Shown in pieces: positions 44,759 through 55,635 of a stretch of 64,000 bases of DNA. How positions within the stretch are numbered: position 1 is the first letter of the stretch; each line of letters starts with the position of its first letter. The stretch is from Utricularia gibba. Taxonomy: Eukaryota > Streptophyta > Magnoliopsida > Lamiales > Lentibulariaceae. The DNA lies in assembly GCA_002189035.1 (NCBI GenBank), contig NEEC01000029.1, forward strand, positions 310,001 through 374,000, read 5' to 3'. A program made the translations under genes and the position numbers. A model generated the notes under the pieces. That model was not told the origin of the DNA, made no database searches, and saw nothing but the letters and a program-made list of their open reading frames with translations.

Positions 44759-46938
44759 ATGGCTGAAACCTTCCCTTCTTCTCACTGGCAGAGCTTTGGG
44801 GAAGCACAGAAAGAGAGACTGCTTTTGAGGAACTTGACTGGTGATTTTGTTGGTTCCAACGAGGGTCCTTTTGGTCAGGCTGGGGGCAAGCTTCATCGGT
44901 GCTGGCATAGTGTCAAGGATGCTGCTGTTGCCGCTTACGAAGCCGGAAGATCGGATCCGAAGAAAGTGATCTTTGGTGCTAAAGTTGGCTTTGCTTTGTC
45001 TCTTGTGTCTCTGCTCATTTTTCTCAAACTCCCCTTCAGTTTTGGGAAACATGCTATCTGGTCCGTTGTCACCGTCATCGTGGTGTTCGAGTTTAGCATC
45101 GGTGAGTTCCCACTTTTTTTACATCAGTCTGCGATCAGGATAATGGCGGAGATGGGACTTGGGGCATGTAGCATATTGATGCTCCTTTGGTGCTTTTCTT
45201 TTTTGTTGGAGTGTTTCATGAAAGAGAGGGAGTGGATGATGCAGGGGCAACACTAAGCAAAGGACTTAATCGAGCAGTGGGAACATTATCAGCAGGGGCA
45301 CTAGCTCTTGGGATTGTGGGATTGTCTTCATTAGCTGGAGAACTACAACAAGTGGTCATTATATCCGGCGTCTTTGTTACTGGTTAGAGTTTTTCACTTT
45401 ACCCTTTTGAGTTTGGAGTTGCAAATCCAACTAACTCGTCCTTTCTTCTCTCAGGATTTCTAGCTAGTTATTTGAAGATGCAGGAAGCCATGAAGCAGTA
45501 TGAGTATGGCTTCCGAGTGTTCTTGATGACCTTCTCGATTGTAGTCGGCTCTGGAGGCTCAGACTTCATTCAAACTGCAGTTTCGAGGCTTGCACTAATT
45601 GCTGTTGGGGCTGCAATTTGTTTTCTTGTAAATGTATGTATCTTCCCAATTTGGTCTGGGGAAGATCTGCATAAACTTGTAGTGGAGAACTTGAGAGGCG
45701 TGGCCTCTTCTTTGGAAGGTGAGAGTCCTTTCTTTGACATGCAGACACTACTTCCACTAGCAGACAGAACTAATGGTACTTGGTCTCATATCGCATAGAG
45801 TGTATCAACATGTACCTGGAATGCATTGAATACAGCAGGATTCCCTCAAAAATCTTGCTGTACCAAGCATTTGATGATCCACTCTACAAGGGATACAGAG
45901 CTGCTGTGCAGTCCTCCAGCCAAGAGGAGTCACTTGTATGATTTTCCTTACTGTTCAAATAGGTGAACTGCCCCAAATCACCTACCTGAAAGTATGCCAT
46001 TTTTCAGCTGAGTTTTGCTGTTTGGGAGCCCCCTCATGGTCGTTACAACATGCGGTGGTATCCTTGGAGTGAATACGTCAAAGTTAGTGGTGCTCTCAGG
46101 CATTGTGCTTTCATGGTGATGGCGATGCACGGTTGCATACTTTCTGAAATTCAGGTAATCACCACACACTAATCCACTGGCCAAAACTTCGTTGAAGCGA
46201 TGTTTTTCAGACATAAAACGATGCAGTGTGTTGCTGGTTGTTTGATCCTCGCTCTTGCAGGCTCCACCAGAGTTGAGGCACACCTTCAAGAATGGTATTC
46301 GGGGAGTTGGGACAGAAAGCTGCAAGGTTTTAAGACTGCTTGGTGAAAAGTTGGAAAAAATGGAAAAACTATCCCCAGGAGATCCGCTCCAGCAGGTTCA
46401 TGATTCCGCAGAAGACTTGCAGGTGATGATTGACAAAAAATCATATCTTCTGGTGAATGCAGAGAGTTGGGAGACCGGAAAAAGACCAGAGAAATTCGCA
46501 GATGCTGAAGTCCTTCAGGAAATGAAAGATGGTGAAAAGAGGCCATTTGTAACCAGCTCCTTCAGAGCATCAGCAGCTACCCTTAGATCAACTCTGAGTT
46601 TACAGAACTACACTTCCAGTTTTGCTTCTTCACAGATGGGATCCAGAGACGACATGCTCAGCCGCCAGGCGAACTGGCCATCACGCTTGTCACTCCTAGG
46701 TGATACAATTCTTAACGAGCGTGAAGCGCGTACCTATGAAAGTGCAGCTGCACTGTCTCTTGCAACTTTTACTTCTTTGTTGATTGAGTTTGTGGCCAGG
46801 CTTCAGAATCTGGTTGACTCCTATGAAGAGCTGAGTGAGAAAGCTAAGTTCAGGGAATTCGCGCACTCAAATGAAACTAAGAAATTTTCTAGATTCAGGG
46901 GCATGCTTCTCAAATGCTTGTGCTGCAGCAAGGGATGA
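44759..46938 (+). CDS. Aluminum-activated malate transporter family anion channel (ALMT)
   Basis: Six exons run 44759-45101, 45245-45382, 45455-45718, 45799-45935, 46008-46154 and 46261-46938. The first half carries six membrane helices with the family blocks [69 protein letters not shown] and [16 protein letters not shown]. The cytosolic half has [53 protein letters not shown] and [13 protein letters not shown]. ALMTs are malate- or anion-permeable channels of the plasma membrane or tonoplast, acting in aluminium tolerance, stomatal control and vacuolar storage. The short N terminus before the helices looks like clades II-III, but I do not assign a subgroup. The frame and GT-AG junctions are intact. 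Confidence 0.93.
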
Positions 46939-47183
46939 TCTTGAATTGCCACTGTCGTATTTTCTATTCGTTTCTGATTACATGATGTATTACTACCTTT
47001 TTACAAAAACAAAGTAACCTGATAAGAGCAACAAACCCCACACTCAAGTAAATCCGGTGACAGGGCTACTAGTAGCCGATTAATCTTAACATTACTGGAT
47101 TCATGTTCTACAGAAAGACAATCACAATTCAATACGAACATAATTATGTACATAATGCTGCTAACATCAACCCACACAAAATG

Positions 47184-49106
47184 TCAGGACTTGGATTTAT
47201 CCTCACCTGGGAAACGAGGTGTTGCACTTTTAGAAAGTAGCATATCCTTCATTTCTTTGTAAACTTTTAGTTCTTCAAGTGCATCTGACGTTTTCCGAGG
47301 CTTAAAGAATTCAGAAGCATTTCCAATGTCATCTCCATCATGTTGGATGGTGAAGGAGTGGGAGTTGTAATAACTAGAATCTTGACAAAGAGGTGGAGCT
47401 GTTTTCAGCATGTGAACAAGAGCACCAACTGCTGCATCCTGTGACTTCTTTGTTATTAAGGATGCTCGAGAGGAAAATTCAGGGTTGTTTCCTCCAAAAC
47501 CACCAAAGCTGTTTTCAACAGAAAACATGATTAGATGCTGAGGAAAATACATACATTCATTTCCAATAATCATGTGGCACTGCCCATTACCATGTAAGGC
47601 TATCAGGAGGATCGACATCATCAACAATAAATGGGCAGGAGAAGTCACAGTCTCCCATGTCATCCTGGAAAGATACTCTGCTAGAGCTTCGAGAGAATGC
47701 AGCATGTGGTGAACTACTGGAAGAGGGTAAACTTGAAAACCTCCCAGAATCGTCTCTTGCATCAGGAAACTGCAAAGAAATATACTCAACGAAGTACAAG
47801 AGGTAAGCCAATCAAAAGTAACGGTAACTCAATAAAAAAATCTACCTTTTGACTAGCATGGATAGACCCTGAACTTGATTCTCCAGCTCTGAGCGAATCC
47901 AATCTCCGGATTGCTCTGATCCCTGATGGTGATTCGTTTGATGAGGAGTCAAATTTCGTGTATCTTGGAGATAAAGGTGGAAGAGAGTGCCTATTTGGAT
48001 CAGAAGCATTAGGTGAAAGGTATCTCGGACTTCTGGCCAACATGGAGTGGGGAATACTCACGGGAGCAGTTTCTGAGTTCAGACGAATATGGGAGAGTTT
48101 CCTCCTGAGAAGTATGCAGGAGGAGATGGAGAAGGTGACTGTGAGAACGGAGGTGAAAGAAAGTCATCAGACTCCCTTTTATGTTGATTCCTATATGAGT
48201 ATACTTCAGTAGAGGACGGGGAATGTTCATATGGCGAGTGAAATAATGGTGGAGATCCACTAAATGCCTGCCCCGCTGTAAAGAAACATCCTTATGGAGG
48301 CCGCCACTCCAGCTATGAGGCCTTTGGTGTGATGAAGCATGCTGCCTCCCTCTAAATGGTGATGATGTGGGATGACCCCGTGTCGATGAGCTGCAAGGGA
48401 ATGCCCTCATTGGGTCTGCTAGAGGGCTACCTACATAGTCCGTAATGATCTCAGGAGGGCAAGATACAGAAGAATCTAGCTTGAAATCCGAAAGATCTTC
48501 CCGATAAAGAACAGATACAGAAAGATGGCCTTGATGTGCGTTTACTGGCACGAAAGTGTATTTCTTCATTCCTTGTTCCTCTTTTCTTGTAAAAGGAGAG
48601 CTAAATGAACATACTTTGTAACTGATATCAAAATCACAAATTTTCTTCAATGAGTTAAGCCTACGAAATGCCTTGTACGCAGGCAGTAGCCTCAACATTG
48701 AAAAGACAGACCTTAGTAATACGATTGCCTTCTTGTATGTCCTCTTGTAAGACACATCTCCAGGCTGAAGACTCGATTTTTGACACTCATACTGAACCGC
48801 CCATCTCTCGATCACAGTCTCTGCACCTATTCCATTACGTGAACCGTAGTGGTCTGATGAAAGGCCTGGCGATCCTTTGGCAATAATGATATCAACAATC
48901 ATAGGCTCCATCAAACCTCTGTTCCAAATGCTTAAACTCTCCATGCCCACGGGTCGATCCCCCAATACCAGGTTAAACCATTTGTCACTGTTTTTCAGAG
49001 TTCCGGACCTGGCCGATGGTCTGTCAGTGGGAACTCTTGAATCCAGTATACTATGCAAGCTTTTAAGCAGAAACTGATTAAGAATTTGCTCATTATGCAA
49101 ATCCAT
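47184..49106 (-). CDS. ATG13: Autophagy-related protein 13 (ATG13)
   Basis: Three exons run 47846-49106, 47591-47769 and 47184-47508. The N-terminal HORMA-type domain reads ILNQFLLKSLHSILDSRVPT, KWFNLVLGDRP, IERWAVQYECQ, YKKAIVLLRSVFSMLRLLPA and HLSVSVLYREDLSDF. A long disordered serine/proline region follows, with PHSWSGGL, FSGSPPLFHSPYEHSPSS and YLSPNASDPNRHSLPPLSPR, and the tail has KKSQDAAVGALVHMLKTAPP. ATG13 is the regulatory partner of the ATG1 kinase, controlled by TOR phosphorylation. The frame breaks in exon 1 at a GGGG run (minus strand, near 48275, before GQAFSGSPP) and again near 48085 (TCTCCCATATT). One extra base in each run reconnects all family segments. The gene is otherwise complete. 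Confidence 0.9.
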
Positions 49107-49979
49107 TTCTCCCAAGAACCAGGTATCCCCAAATTATTTGCCCCTGTAACCTATATCACATACTCCCAGGATACGTATGCCATATACACCGAGGAACAAA
49201 AACCTAACCAGATTCAAACAACGGCCTACTGCGGAAGAGCGAGAGCGAAGGAGCTCCTAATCGAAATCTGAAGCTCCCCAATAAATAAACACGGAAAACA
49301 AACCGGAGATGCAGCACAACCAAAACAACGAAATCCTGCAAACACAAGAACAGCTCCCGATTGGGAGTACTACCAGCAGAAGGACGCGTGAGACAGAGAT
49401 TCCATTTGATGGAGAGAGAAGGATTGCGTCCTTTGTGGTGGCAGTGACGGGGCGACAGAGGCCAGAGAGGGATACGGAATCCAATATTCCCTTTTACTTT
49501 ATATTTTCGCCTTTCTTGTAATACGCAACGAGCGATGGGATTGGGGACCGTGACGTTTCCCGCACGATACGATCAACTATTACTTGAATTCCGAAACAAA
49601 TTATTATTCTTCTTCAGTCAGAAAAGGATACAAAACAACAAACCCATTGGCCATTTGCATGGGTGGGGTGGGGTGGAAGGGCCCTTCCTTGTACACGGAG
49701 CCTAAAGAGTTCTTCCGGCGGGTCTGCTCCCGACGGCCGCAATTCGGTGTTGGAACAAGTTTCTCTTGTCATACATGGAAAGGCTTGACGGGATAACCTG
49801 CAAAATCCACGGATGGAAACTATATCACGAGTGCGATAACCTTGAAGAAACTTGCAACCAATGCAATTTTCTGGATCCCCGGAGCTAGGTGAACTCGGTG
49901 GCAGTGGCTTCAAGAAGCAACAGTAGTTGTCTCAAAACGGAACAGAACTAACAGCTTTTTCACACCCCACATCAGCATC
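49107..49979. other. ATG13 promoter/5' region
   Basis: No gene is recognised. Pyrimidine- and A-rich stretches and several short frames are present. It should contain the ATG13 leader and promoter and sequence downstream of the unassigned exon at 49990-50225. Confidence 0.45.
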
Positions 49980-49989
49980 TGTCAAGGTA

Positions 49990-50225
49990 TTCGTTCTTTT
50001 CTGAAATGCACGGATTGGATTATGACCCAGAGAGACATCAGCAGTGATGTATCCGAGCTGTTCCACCCTGGTGATTGCTTTTTAACAAACGCAGCCACCG
50101 TACTTGAAGGCATGAAAAATCCGTCTTCTAGCAAAGTAATCAACAAGAAATCTTTAACTCTCCCAGTTTCAACAAAAGTTATTTTTCCTAGTGGGGGAAC
50201 CATGTTGTGCAGAATGGAAAGCGTG
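49990..50225 (-). CDS. Unassigned minus-strand coding exon
   Basis: After the acceptor TTTTACTGCAG (minus strand, about 50226) there is an uninterrupted frame of about 80 codons reading LHNMVPPLGKITFVETGRVK, DFLLITLLEDGFFMPSSTVA and SDTSLLMSLWVIIQSVHFRK. Its protein-like composition and lack of low complexity make it look like a real terminal exon. A further open stretch (MCVDTACHFIAWGLQELEEI, about 50240-50330) precedes it. Neither continues the cysteine-rich gene upstream, which ends at 50885 with its own stop. I do not recognise the family. It could be the last exon of a gene whose earlier exons are decayed, or an alternative 3' end. Confidence 0.4.
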
Positions 50226-50884
50226 GTTTCCTGCAGTAAAATATATCAGTAATTTCCTCCAGTTCTTGGAGACCCCAAGCTATGAAATGGCATGCAGTGT
50301 CAACGCACATCACCAACGTATGCTTCTGATGGGTTTCTGCAACAAAAGAAGCAAACCATATTTTAGGGCAGAGAAAGAATCCAGAACAAGTTCTTATCAG
50401 CATACGAGGAAAAATAAAATAAAAATTGAACAAGTCTCCTGAAGGCTACATGTTTCATATCCTGCAAGATGAGATAGTTTAGCAAGCAAACCAACTGAAA
50501 ATAAAGTGGCATAACACAAGTCAGTCGACCTCTTCATCAACCTGAAACTAACTAAAATTTGGTCAGATATACAACGAGAAAACCACCCTGAAAAAGTTGA
50601 GAGAAAATGACGCATCCAAATAGTAACTGAATGATATCGGACAGCACAGTGTGGCACCATTGTTCAAGAAGTGATAGGCAACTGAATAATACTCATTCAC
50701 TAGAAGAGGCTACAGAATCATAAAGTTCACATAAGTTCCGATAGATAAACGCAAGATGCATCACAACATAAGGGAAAGTGCAACATAGGCACTAATAATG
50801 TCTTGAGCACTTTAGCTACCCTAGAACAGACATGGCTGACGGGAAAAAGGACAGAGATGGATGCCCATTTCGAGCTGATGAGAC

Positions 50885-51376
50885 CTAGCTCATATCCATG
50901 CCATCCACAATTCGGCCGCAAATCGGGGCTGTGGATGTAAATGACCTCTCAAACAGATTAGTGCGAGAGCGAGCATCCTTTCTGCGTTTAAAAGAACAAC
51001 TCTCCTGTGGGCAACTCTCGGACTCAAGCTTCCTACGAACACCTTTCACAGCTTGTTGTTCAACTGGGGTTAGTGGAAAAAACTTTTTGCTCACTCTGCA
51101 AACGCAGCTATGATTGTCATACAAAATTCTCTGGTTACAGTTACTGTCACAGATGTGATTAAAACCAGTTAGTTTGCAAAGATACATGTTTCCACAAACA
51201 TTCTCGTTTTGGCATTTCCAGTCACACTTGTGAACAGGGTTAGGCCCATCCTGGCCAGTAATACTTGACAAGTAAATGATATTTGTAGGAACAGCTACCA
51301 TATTTCTGCCAAATACCTCCATTTTCTGGGTAAGAAAGCCGTCAAAGACAAAACACACTCGTATGATTTTCTGCAT
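50885..51376 (-). CDS. Conserved-looking cysteine-rich protein, unknown function
   Basis: This is a single open exon of 163 codons from the ATG at 51376. The middle has a dense Cys/His pattern: HKCDWKCQNENVCGNMYLCK, then HICDSNCNQRILYDNHSCVC, resembling zinc-binding knuckles. This is followed by FFPLTPVEQQAVKGVRRKLE, a basic RRK cluster and the end IVDGMDMS. I recall similar plant hypothetical proteins but no function. The pattern would fit a nuclear zinc-binding protein. A start further in, at MEVFGRNM, is also possible. The upstream 180 bases to about 51560 are G/C-rich and look like a leader. Confidence 0.6.
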   Translation of the reverse strand: MQKIIRVCFVFDGFLTQKMEVFGRNMVAVPTNIIYLSSITGQDGPNPVHKCDWKCQNENVCGNMYLCKLTGFNHICDSNCNQRILYDNHSCVCRVSKKFFPLTPVEQQAVKGVRRKLESESCPQESCSFKRRKDARSRTNLFERSFTSTAPICGRIVDGMDMS

Positions 51377-51838
51377 ACCCAAAAAAAGATGGGGATTATT
51401 ACAACCCAGGGACGGAAATAGTTCGCTAATAAACTCACCATAACGGGCAGCAAGAAATCAGACCCTTTTTAAAGGGCAACACGCATTTCCCAGATCGAAA
51501 CATCAAGAACAACAGAAGTGACTTACCCGAGAGCCGCACAGACACAAGGGCAACCCCTCCCCCGCAGCGCCCAAAACCGTAGACAAAAAGGGGTAGCTCG
51601 GGGGTATTTATAGAAAATTAAAGCATTGTAGTGATCCTATTTTCCAGCAGTTGTCGTTAGGTAGCCCCTAGCGGGGACAAAAACGTCAATAACGAAATTG
51701 CAAAGTGCCCCCATGCTTCACGGGTATTACCATTTGCTGCCTCCGGTAGGCTAGTCCTAGTCCGCCGTTGGGACGCAAGCTGATATGGGTGTCATTCATT
51801 GGTTCCTACCACGCTCCGACACGGAGGCCACCAACCCA

Positions 51839-51928
51839 GCCCAAGCCCAAGCCCAAGCCCAACTATAGATGAATAAAACACTGACAAGATACGAACAGGG
51901 CGATCATCTCCATCTCCATCTCCATCTC
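51839..51928. repeat. (GCCCAA)n and (CATCTC)n hexamer repeats
   Basis: About four units of CCCAAG precede AACTATAG. A short A-rich spacer is followed by about four units of CATCTC. Both are short, near-perfect hexamer arrays in non-coding DNA. Confidence 0.8.
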
Positions 51929-52061
51929 CCCCCCTTGAGAGACGTTTACTTTGGATTCTGGGATGCTCACTGAACGCAGGGAGTAATCATTTCCAATTCT
52001 GGAATCCGCATTGTAATCATCGTGGATGGTGTTGGTTATAAGTCTTTTGGCTGGGTGCTGC

Positions 52062-52160
52062 CCTAACTTGGTGCAGCAGCAGCAGCAGCAGCAGCTTTGC
52101 CGCTTCTGATTCAAGGATGACTGACTGACTGACTGACTGACTGCACCACTCTTCGTAGCA
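52062..52160. repeat. Copied SLP exon fragment carrying (CAG)n and (GACT)n expansions
   Basis: The sequence CTTCTGATTCAAGGATGACT at 52103-52122 is identical to the SLP exon at about 53319-53338, and the flanks AACTTGGT and CACTCTTC also match. Here the copy is interrupted by eight to nine CAG units and five GACT units that are absent from the SLP exon. It is therefore a degenerate duplicate with two microsatellites grown inside it. Confidence 0.85.
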
Positions 52161-52536
52161 TTTATGTCCTCCAGCACTCCAGTCTCCAGTAAGCCAGCCC
52201 AGAACCAGAGAAAGAGGTAGCTAACGAGTGAAGCAGAGAGCCGGACAACACACGTCCAACCATTTTGTTTGCATTCGCTATCCCACCTTCCGTTTAGTGG
52301 GGTTGGACTTGGCGCAACCAAAAACTGAATAACAATCAGATATCCTCGACAACAGATCCAACACACTGCGTGGGGAGGATAAGGCAAAACTAACCGATTT
52401 AGCACTGCAAATGTGCAGCAAACTCTGTTAAAAAAAAATAAAGACAAATAGTCTCACTAGTCCACATGGCGTTGCGCCATGTGCCAAAATGCTAGTTCTC
52501 AAGTGTTTCCAAAGAAAACAAACCTCAAAGTCCGTC

Positions 52537-54918
52537 TTATCTGCTAATCTTCTTTGGGGTTTGCAGAGAAAAAACAGGTTCATCTTCAAAATGGCGACGA
52601 ATAGCCTTGGCAGTAGGGGGGCTGCTGTCTTCATCAGATTTCGACGAAGGTTGAGGGCTATGTCCATTGGCCAAGACTTGTGGGAGCGCATTCACAGAAC
52701 TCTTTCCGATCATATTCTTATAGATAGCGAGGGCTTGAGACATCATATTTGCAGGGTTGGAAGCAGATGAGGGAAGTAACAGTGTGGTCCCCTGCAAAGC
52801 ACAGTTCACATAATATAATGAATCAGAAAGTCATGCACTCTAATCCAGATTTTCATGTGGAATTGAGCATTTACCTCCTTGGCAATATTGCCGAAGGCAT
52901 GAATATATTGCTCAGCAATTCTTAAACTGGCAGCCTGCAGACAAAACACATTAAGGCCAATGCTTGACAAAGGAGAATGTTATGATGTTGTATGGTGTTA
53001 TTTGATTCACGGTAGAAAAATTCACCTCTACTCCACCACTCTCTTCTAGTGATTTTGATACCAAAGCGATCCCTTGTGCCGTAGCTTGCGCCCTTGCAAG
53101 GATAGCTTGTGCTTCACCTGCAAAAAACAAGGAAGAGCGCCGATTTACATCTAAAAAAGGACATCTATTTCGACCGGATAAACAGTAAAAGCACTAGATG
53201 CTTAATATAAATCCAAATTTGCATCCTCCATAGTATTTTTCATGAAACATGACACACTATAATTCAGTTAGGCAAAATCAACCTTCAGCTCTGTTAACTT
53301 GGTCCAACTTTGCGGCTTCTGATTCAAGGATGACTGCACTCTTCTTACCATCAGCAATATTAATATTGGACTGACGCTCTCCTGCAAAACAATGGCGGAC
53401 ATTTTACTTCATGATATAGGGAGGAACCCTAAATTCTTTGGATCATATACAGAGAATGCATGTGGAAACTAGATGAAATTCTCTAAAATACAGTTAGTTA
53501 CCTTCAGATTCTAAAATTTGTGCCCTCTTCTTCCGCTCGGCTTCAGCTTGCATTTCCATGGCTGCTTTCACCCCTCTCGGAGGAGATATATCCCCTGTGG
53601 TGAACCAAACATCAACAATGAATGTTTGGAAAACCAAATGGTACCCTTCATCAAATTGGTTCAGTTAAAATCTCACTTATTTCATAACGGAGGCATTGTA
53701 AGCCCCAATCCCTAGCAGCTTCATTTATCGCATTCTGAAATAAAAACACAAATAAGTACGAGAATGTTAGAAAAAGTCAACGCTCAGTGCAGAAAAGCAT
53801 GCCACGTAATATGCACTTATCACTCACAACTATCTTCACATTCAGGGTGTCTCTTTCTTCAAAGGTCTTGTCCAGTGTGATCTTCCCCAGTTCACTTCGC
53901 ATAGTAGTCTGCGCAAGCTGAATCACAGCATACAGTGGATTCTCAACACCATATGATGCCAACTTCGGGTCCACAATCTGGGATAACAGAGACGAGTTAG
54001 AATACATCAAGCAAAGAAGGTAATTAAAAAAGAAGAAGAAGAGATGCCAGTCCGAATTAACGTGCCTTAACGTAGAGAACTCCATCAATTTGGATGCTGA
54101 CATTGTCCTTTGTAATAGCAGACTGGTCAGGAATGGGAATTGCCTCCTCTTTCAGTGAATGAACATAAGCAATTTTATCTACGAACGGAATCAGCACGTG
54201 GATTCCTGGATTCAGTGTTTTCAAGTACTTCCCAAACCTCTCAATCACAAATGCTTTCTTCTCAGGGACAATGCGCAACCCCCAATTCATTGGCGGAGCT
54301 ACCTCATACCTAAACAGAGGAGCATACTGTTATGATATTCCTATCAAGCCATCATTTTGTTACACAGATATATGTCCAACAACCATAAACCCAGTCAAGA
54401 TCAATTAACAATAACCTTCAATATCTGAAACACATGAAACATTTCGTCACTAGGTATTAACCAAGGAAACTCACAATGTTGTTGACAGACCAGACTTACT
54501 GGCAATAATCTTCATAGCTAAAACAAATACGGCACAAGACAATCAATTACTACGTACAACTGATGCAATATCGCACAGTACATGAACTCCTCGTTCAGTC
54601 GCAACGCATTTTACGAAAAAATGCAGAAAAATGAAATGAATCAACAAACCGGATGGCCATCACAACAAAGGTACTTCAAAATAAAGACATTCAGAAGAAG
54701 AAAGCGTACCTAGCGTTTGGGTCACGTCCTTGGCGTATAAAGCGCGCGGTTGATGGTAAATACGTAGACGGAACCAGAGGCAGAGGACCTGAAATCGATG
54801 GCTGCCGGAGGAGCTGCGGAGGCGCTGTGGAAATCAAGCGGCCTGTCGCTAACTGTGAATTGATCAGCTGTCTGATCATCCTACACTTGGGGAGGGTGCT
54901 CGATTTAACTAGATTCAT
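52537..54918 (-). CDS. Mitochondrial stomatin-like protein (SLP, SPFH/prohibitin superfamily)
   Basis: Nine exons run 54710-54918, 54066-54309, 53828-53977, 53677-53734, 53502-53594, 53283-53381, 53036-53117, 52875-52934 and 52537-52791. The N terminus ([20 protein letters not shown]) is a typical mitochondrial presequence. The SPFH domain has [40 protein letters not shown] and [20 protein letters not shown]; the coiled coil has [20 protein letters not shown], and [16 protein letters not shown] follows. Plant SLP1/2 assemble in the inner mitochondrial membrane and support respiratory supercomplexes. The intron after exon 2 begins with GC (GTTAAG|GCACGT). The frame is open across all exons. 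Confidence 0.93.
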
Positions 54919-55635
54919 GACACGATTCCTCGGATTGTGCCAAGAAAGCAGAAGCAATTCTTGAGAGATGTGAAACACAGGAAGACCCAGTAAATGCGAA
55001 GTGTAACTGATATTTTACACGAGGGTTTCTTGCAGAAAAAACCAGTGCGTCGGAGCAAAGTAATTGTGTCCGGGGCACTGATTTCTCCAGTTAACGTTCA
55101 CAAATGATATTAGGCCTGGGAAATGGATATTTTTGTAAGGGGCCTACTGACTTACAGAGGTCCATAAGGCTTTAGTCGGCCCAATCCGAAAAATACTGAT
55201 CCTACACGTGGATGTCATCCTGACCGCTGATTCTCCAGATTTCTGTATATCAAATGCAACGCCCACCAACGGAACATCATCCAAATGTCCTCCACATCCC
55301 CAGCCTCACGACCACCACCCATCGGCCTTTCCGCCGCCGTCGCCACCGCCACCAGATTAAATGTCTGCCGCACCGCCGCCGCCTCCACCTCCCTCCAACG
55401 CTAGCTTGGTCAAACAGCCTGCTTCTCTCCCAGACGCTATCTTCAGTGCGCTCTCTCTCTTCGTTCTCTTCTCCACTTCTCCCAAGCCTGCATCCCTCTC
55501 TTTTCCAGTAACCAACATCAAATTCTCCTCCCCTTAAGGTTCCGGAAACTTCAAAAAACAGGGGCCAGAAGCTTACAGCGTCTGGCCCCTGTTTTCGCCA
55601 CTCCGCAGTCGCTATCCGATTGGCTGAAGCCGCGG
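54919..55635. promoter_or_regulatory. Divergent upstream region of SLP (-) and the Nudix-like gene (+)
   Basis: It contains GGCCCA near 55176, a G-box CACGTG at 55205-55210 and, close to the Nudix start, a perfect inverted repeat. A plus-strand frame from the ATG at 55284 is closed by TAG before it reaches the Nudix start but is in the same frame with it. Confidence 0.5.
55555..55595 (+). repeat. Perfect 15-base inverted repeat (strong hairpin) before the Nudix-like start
   Basis: AAAACAGGGGCCAGA at 55555-55569 and its exact complement TCTGGCCCCTGTTTT at 55581-55595 flank an 11-base loop. The 3' arm ends 40 bases before the ATG at 55636. The frame is open through it (reading KTGARSLQRLAPVFA), so it may lie in the 5' leader or in an N-terminal extension. 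Confidence 0.95.

Larger units (their letters stand above)
51377..52536. other. Intergenic with microsatellites and an SLP exon fragment
   Basis: I see no gene here. The stretch holds the leader of the cysteine-rich gene, a site with GCCCAA repeats (51839-51862), CATCTC repeats (51903-51928), a CAG tract, a GACT tract and a copied piece of an SLP exon (described separately). A minus-strand open frame at 51863-52447 is composed of these repeats and is not credible. Confidence 0.6.

Noticed and set aside
51863-52447. Minus-strand open frame of 194 codons
   Set aside because: It is made of microsatellites (polycysteine from CAG, Ser-Gln-Ser from GACT, Met-Glu from CATCTC) and a copied SLP fragment.
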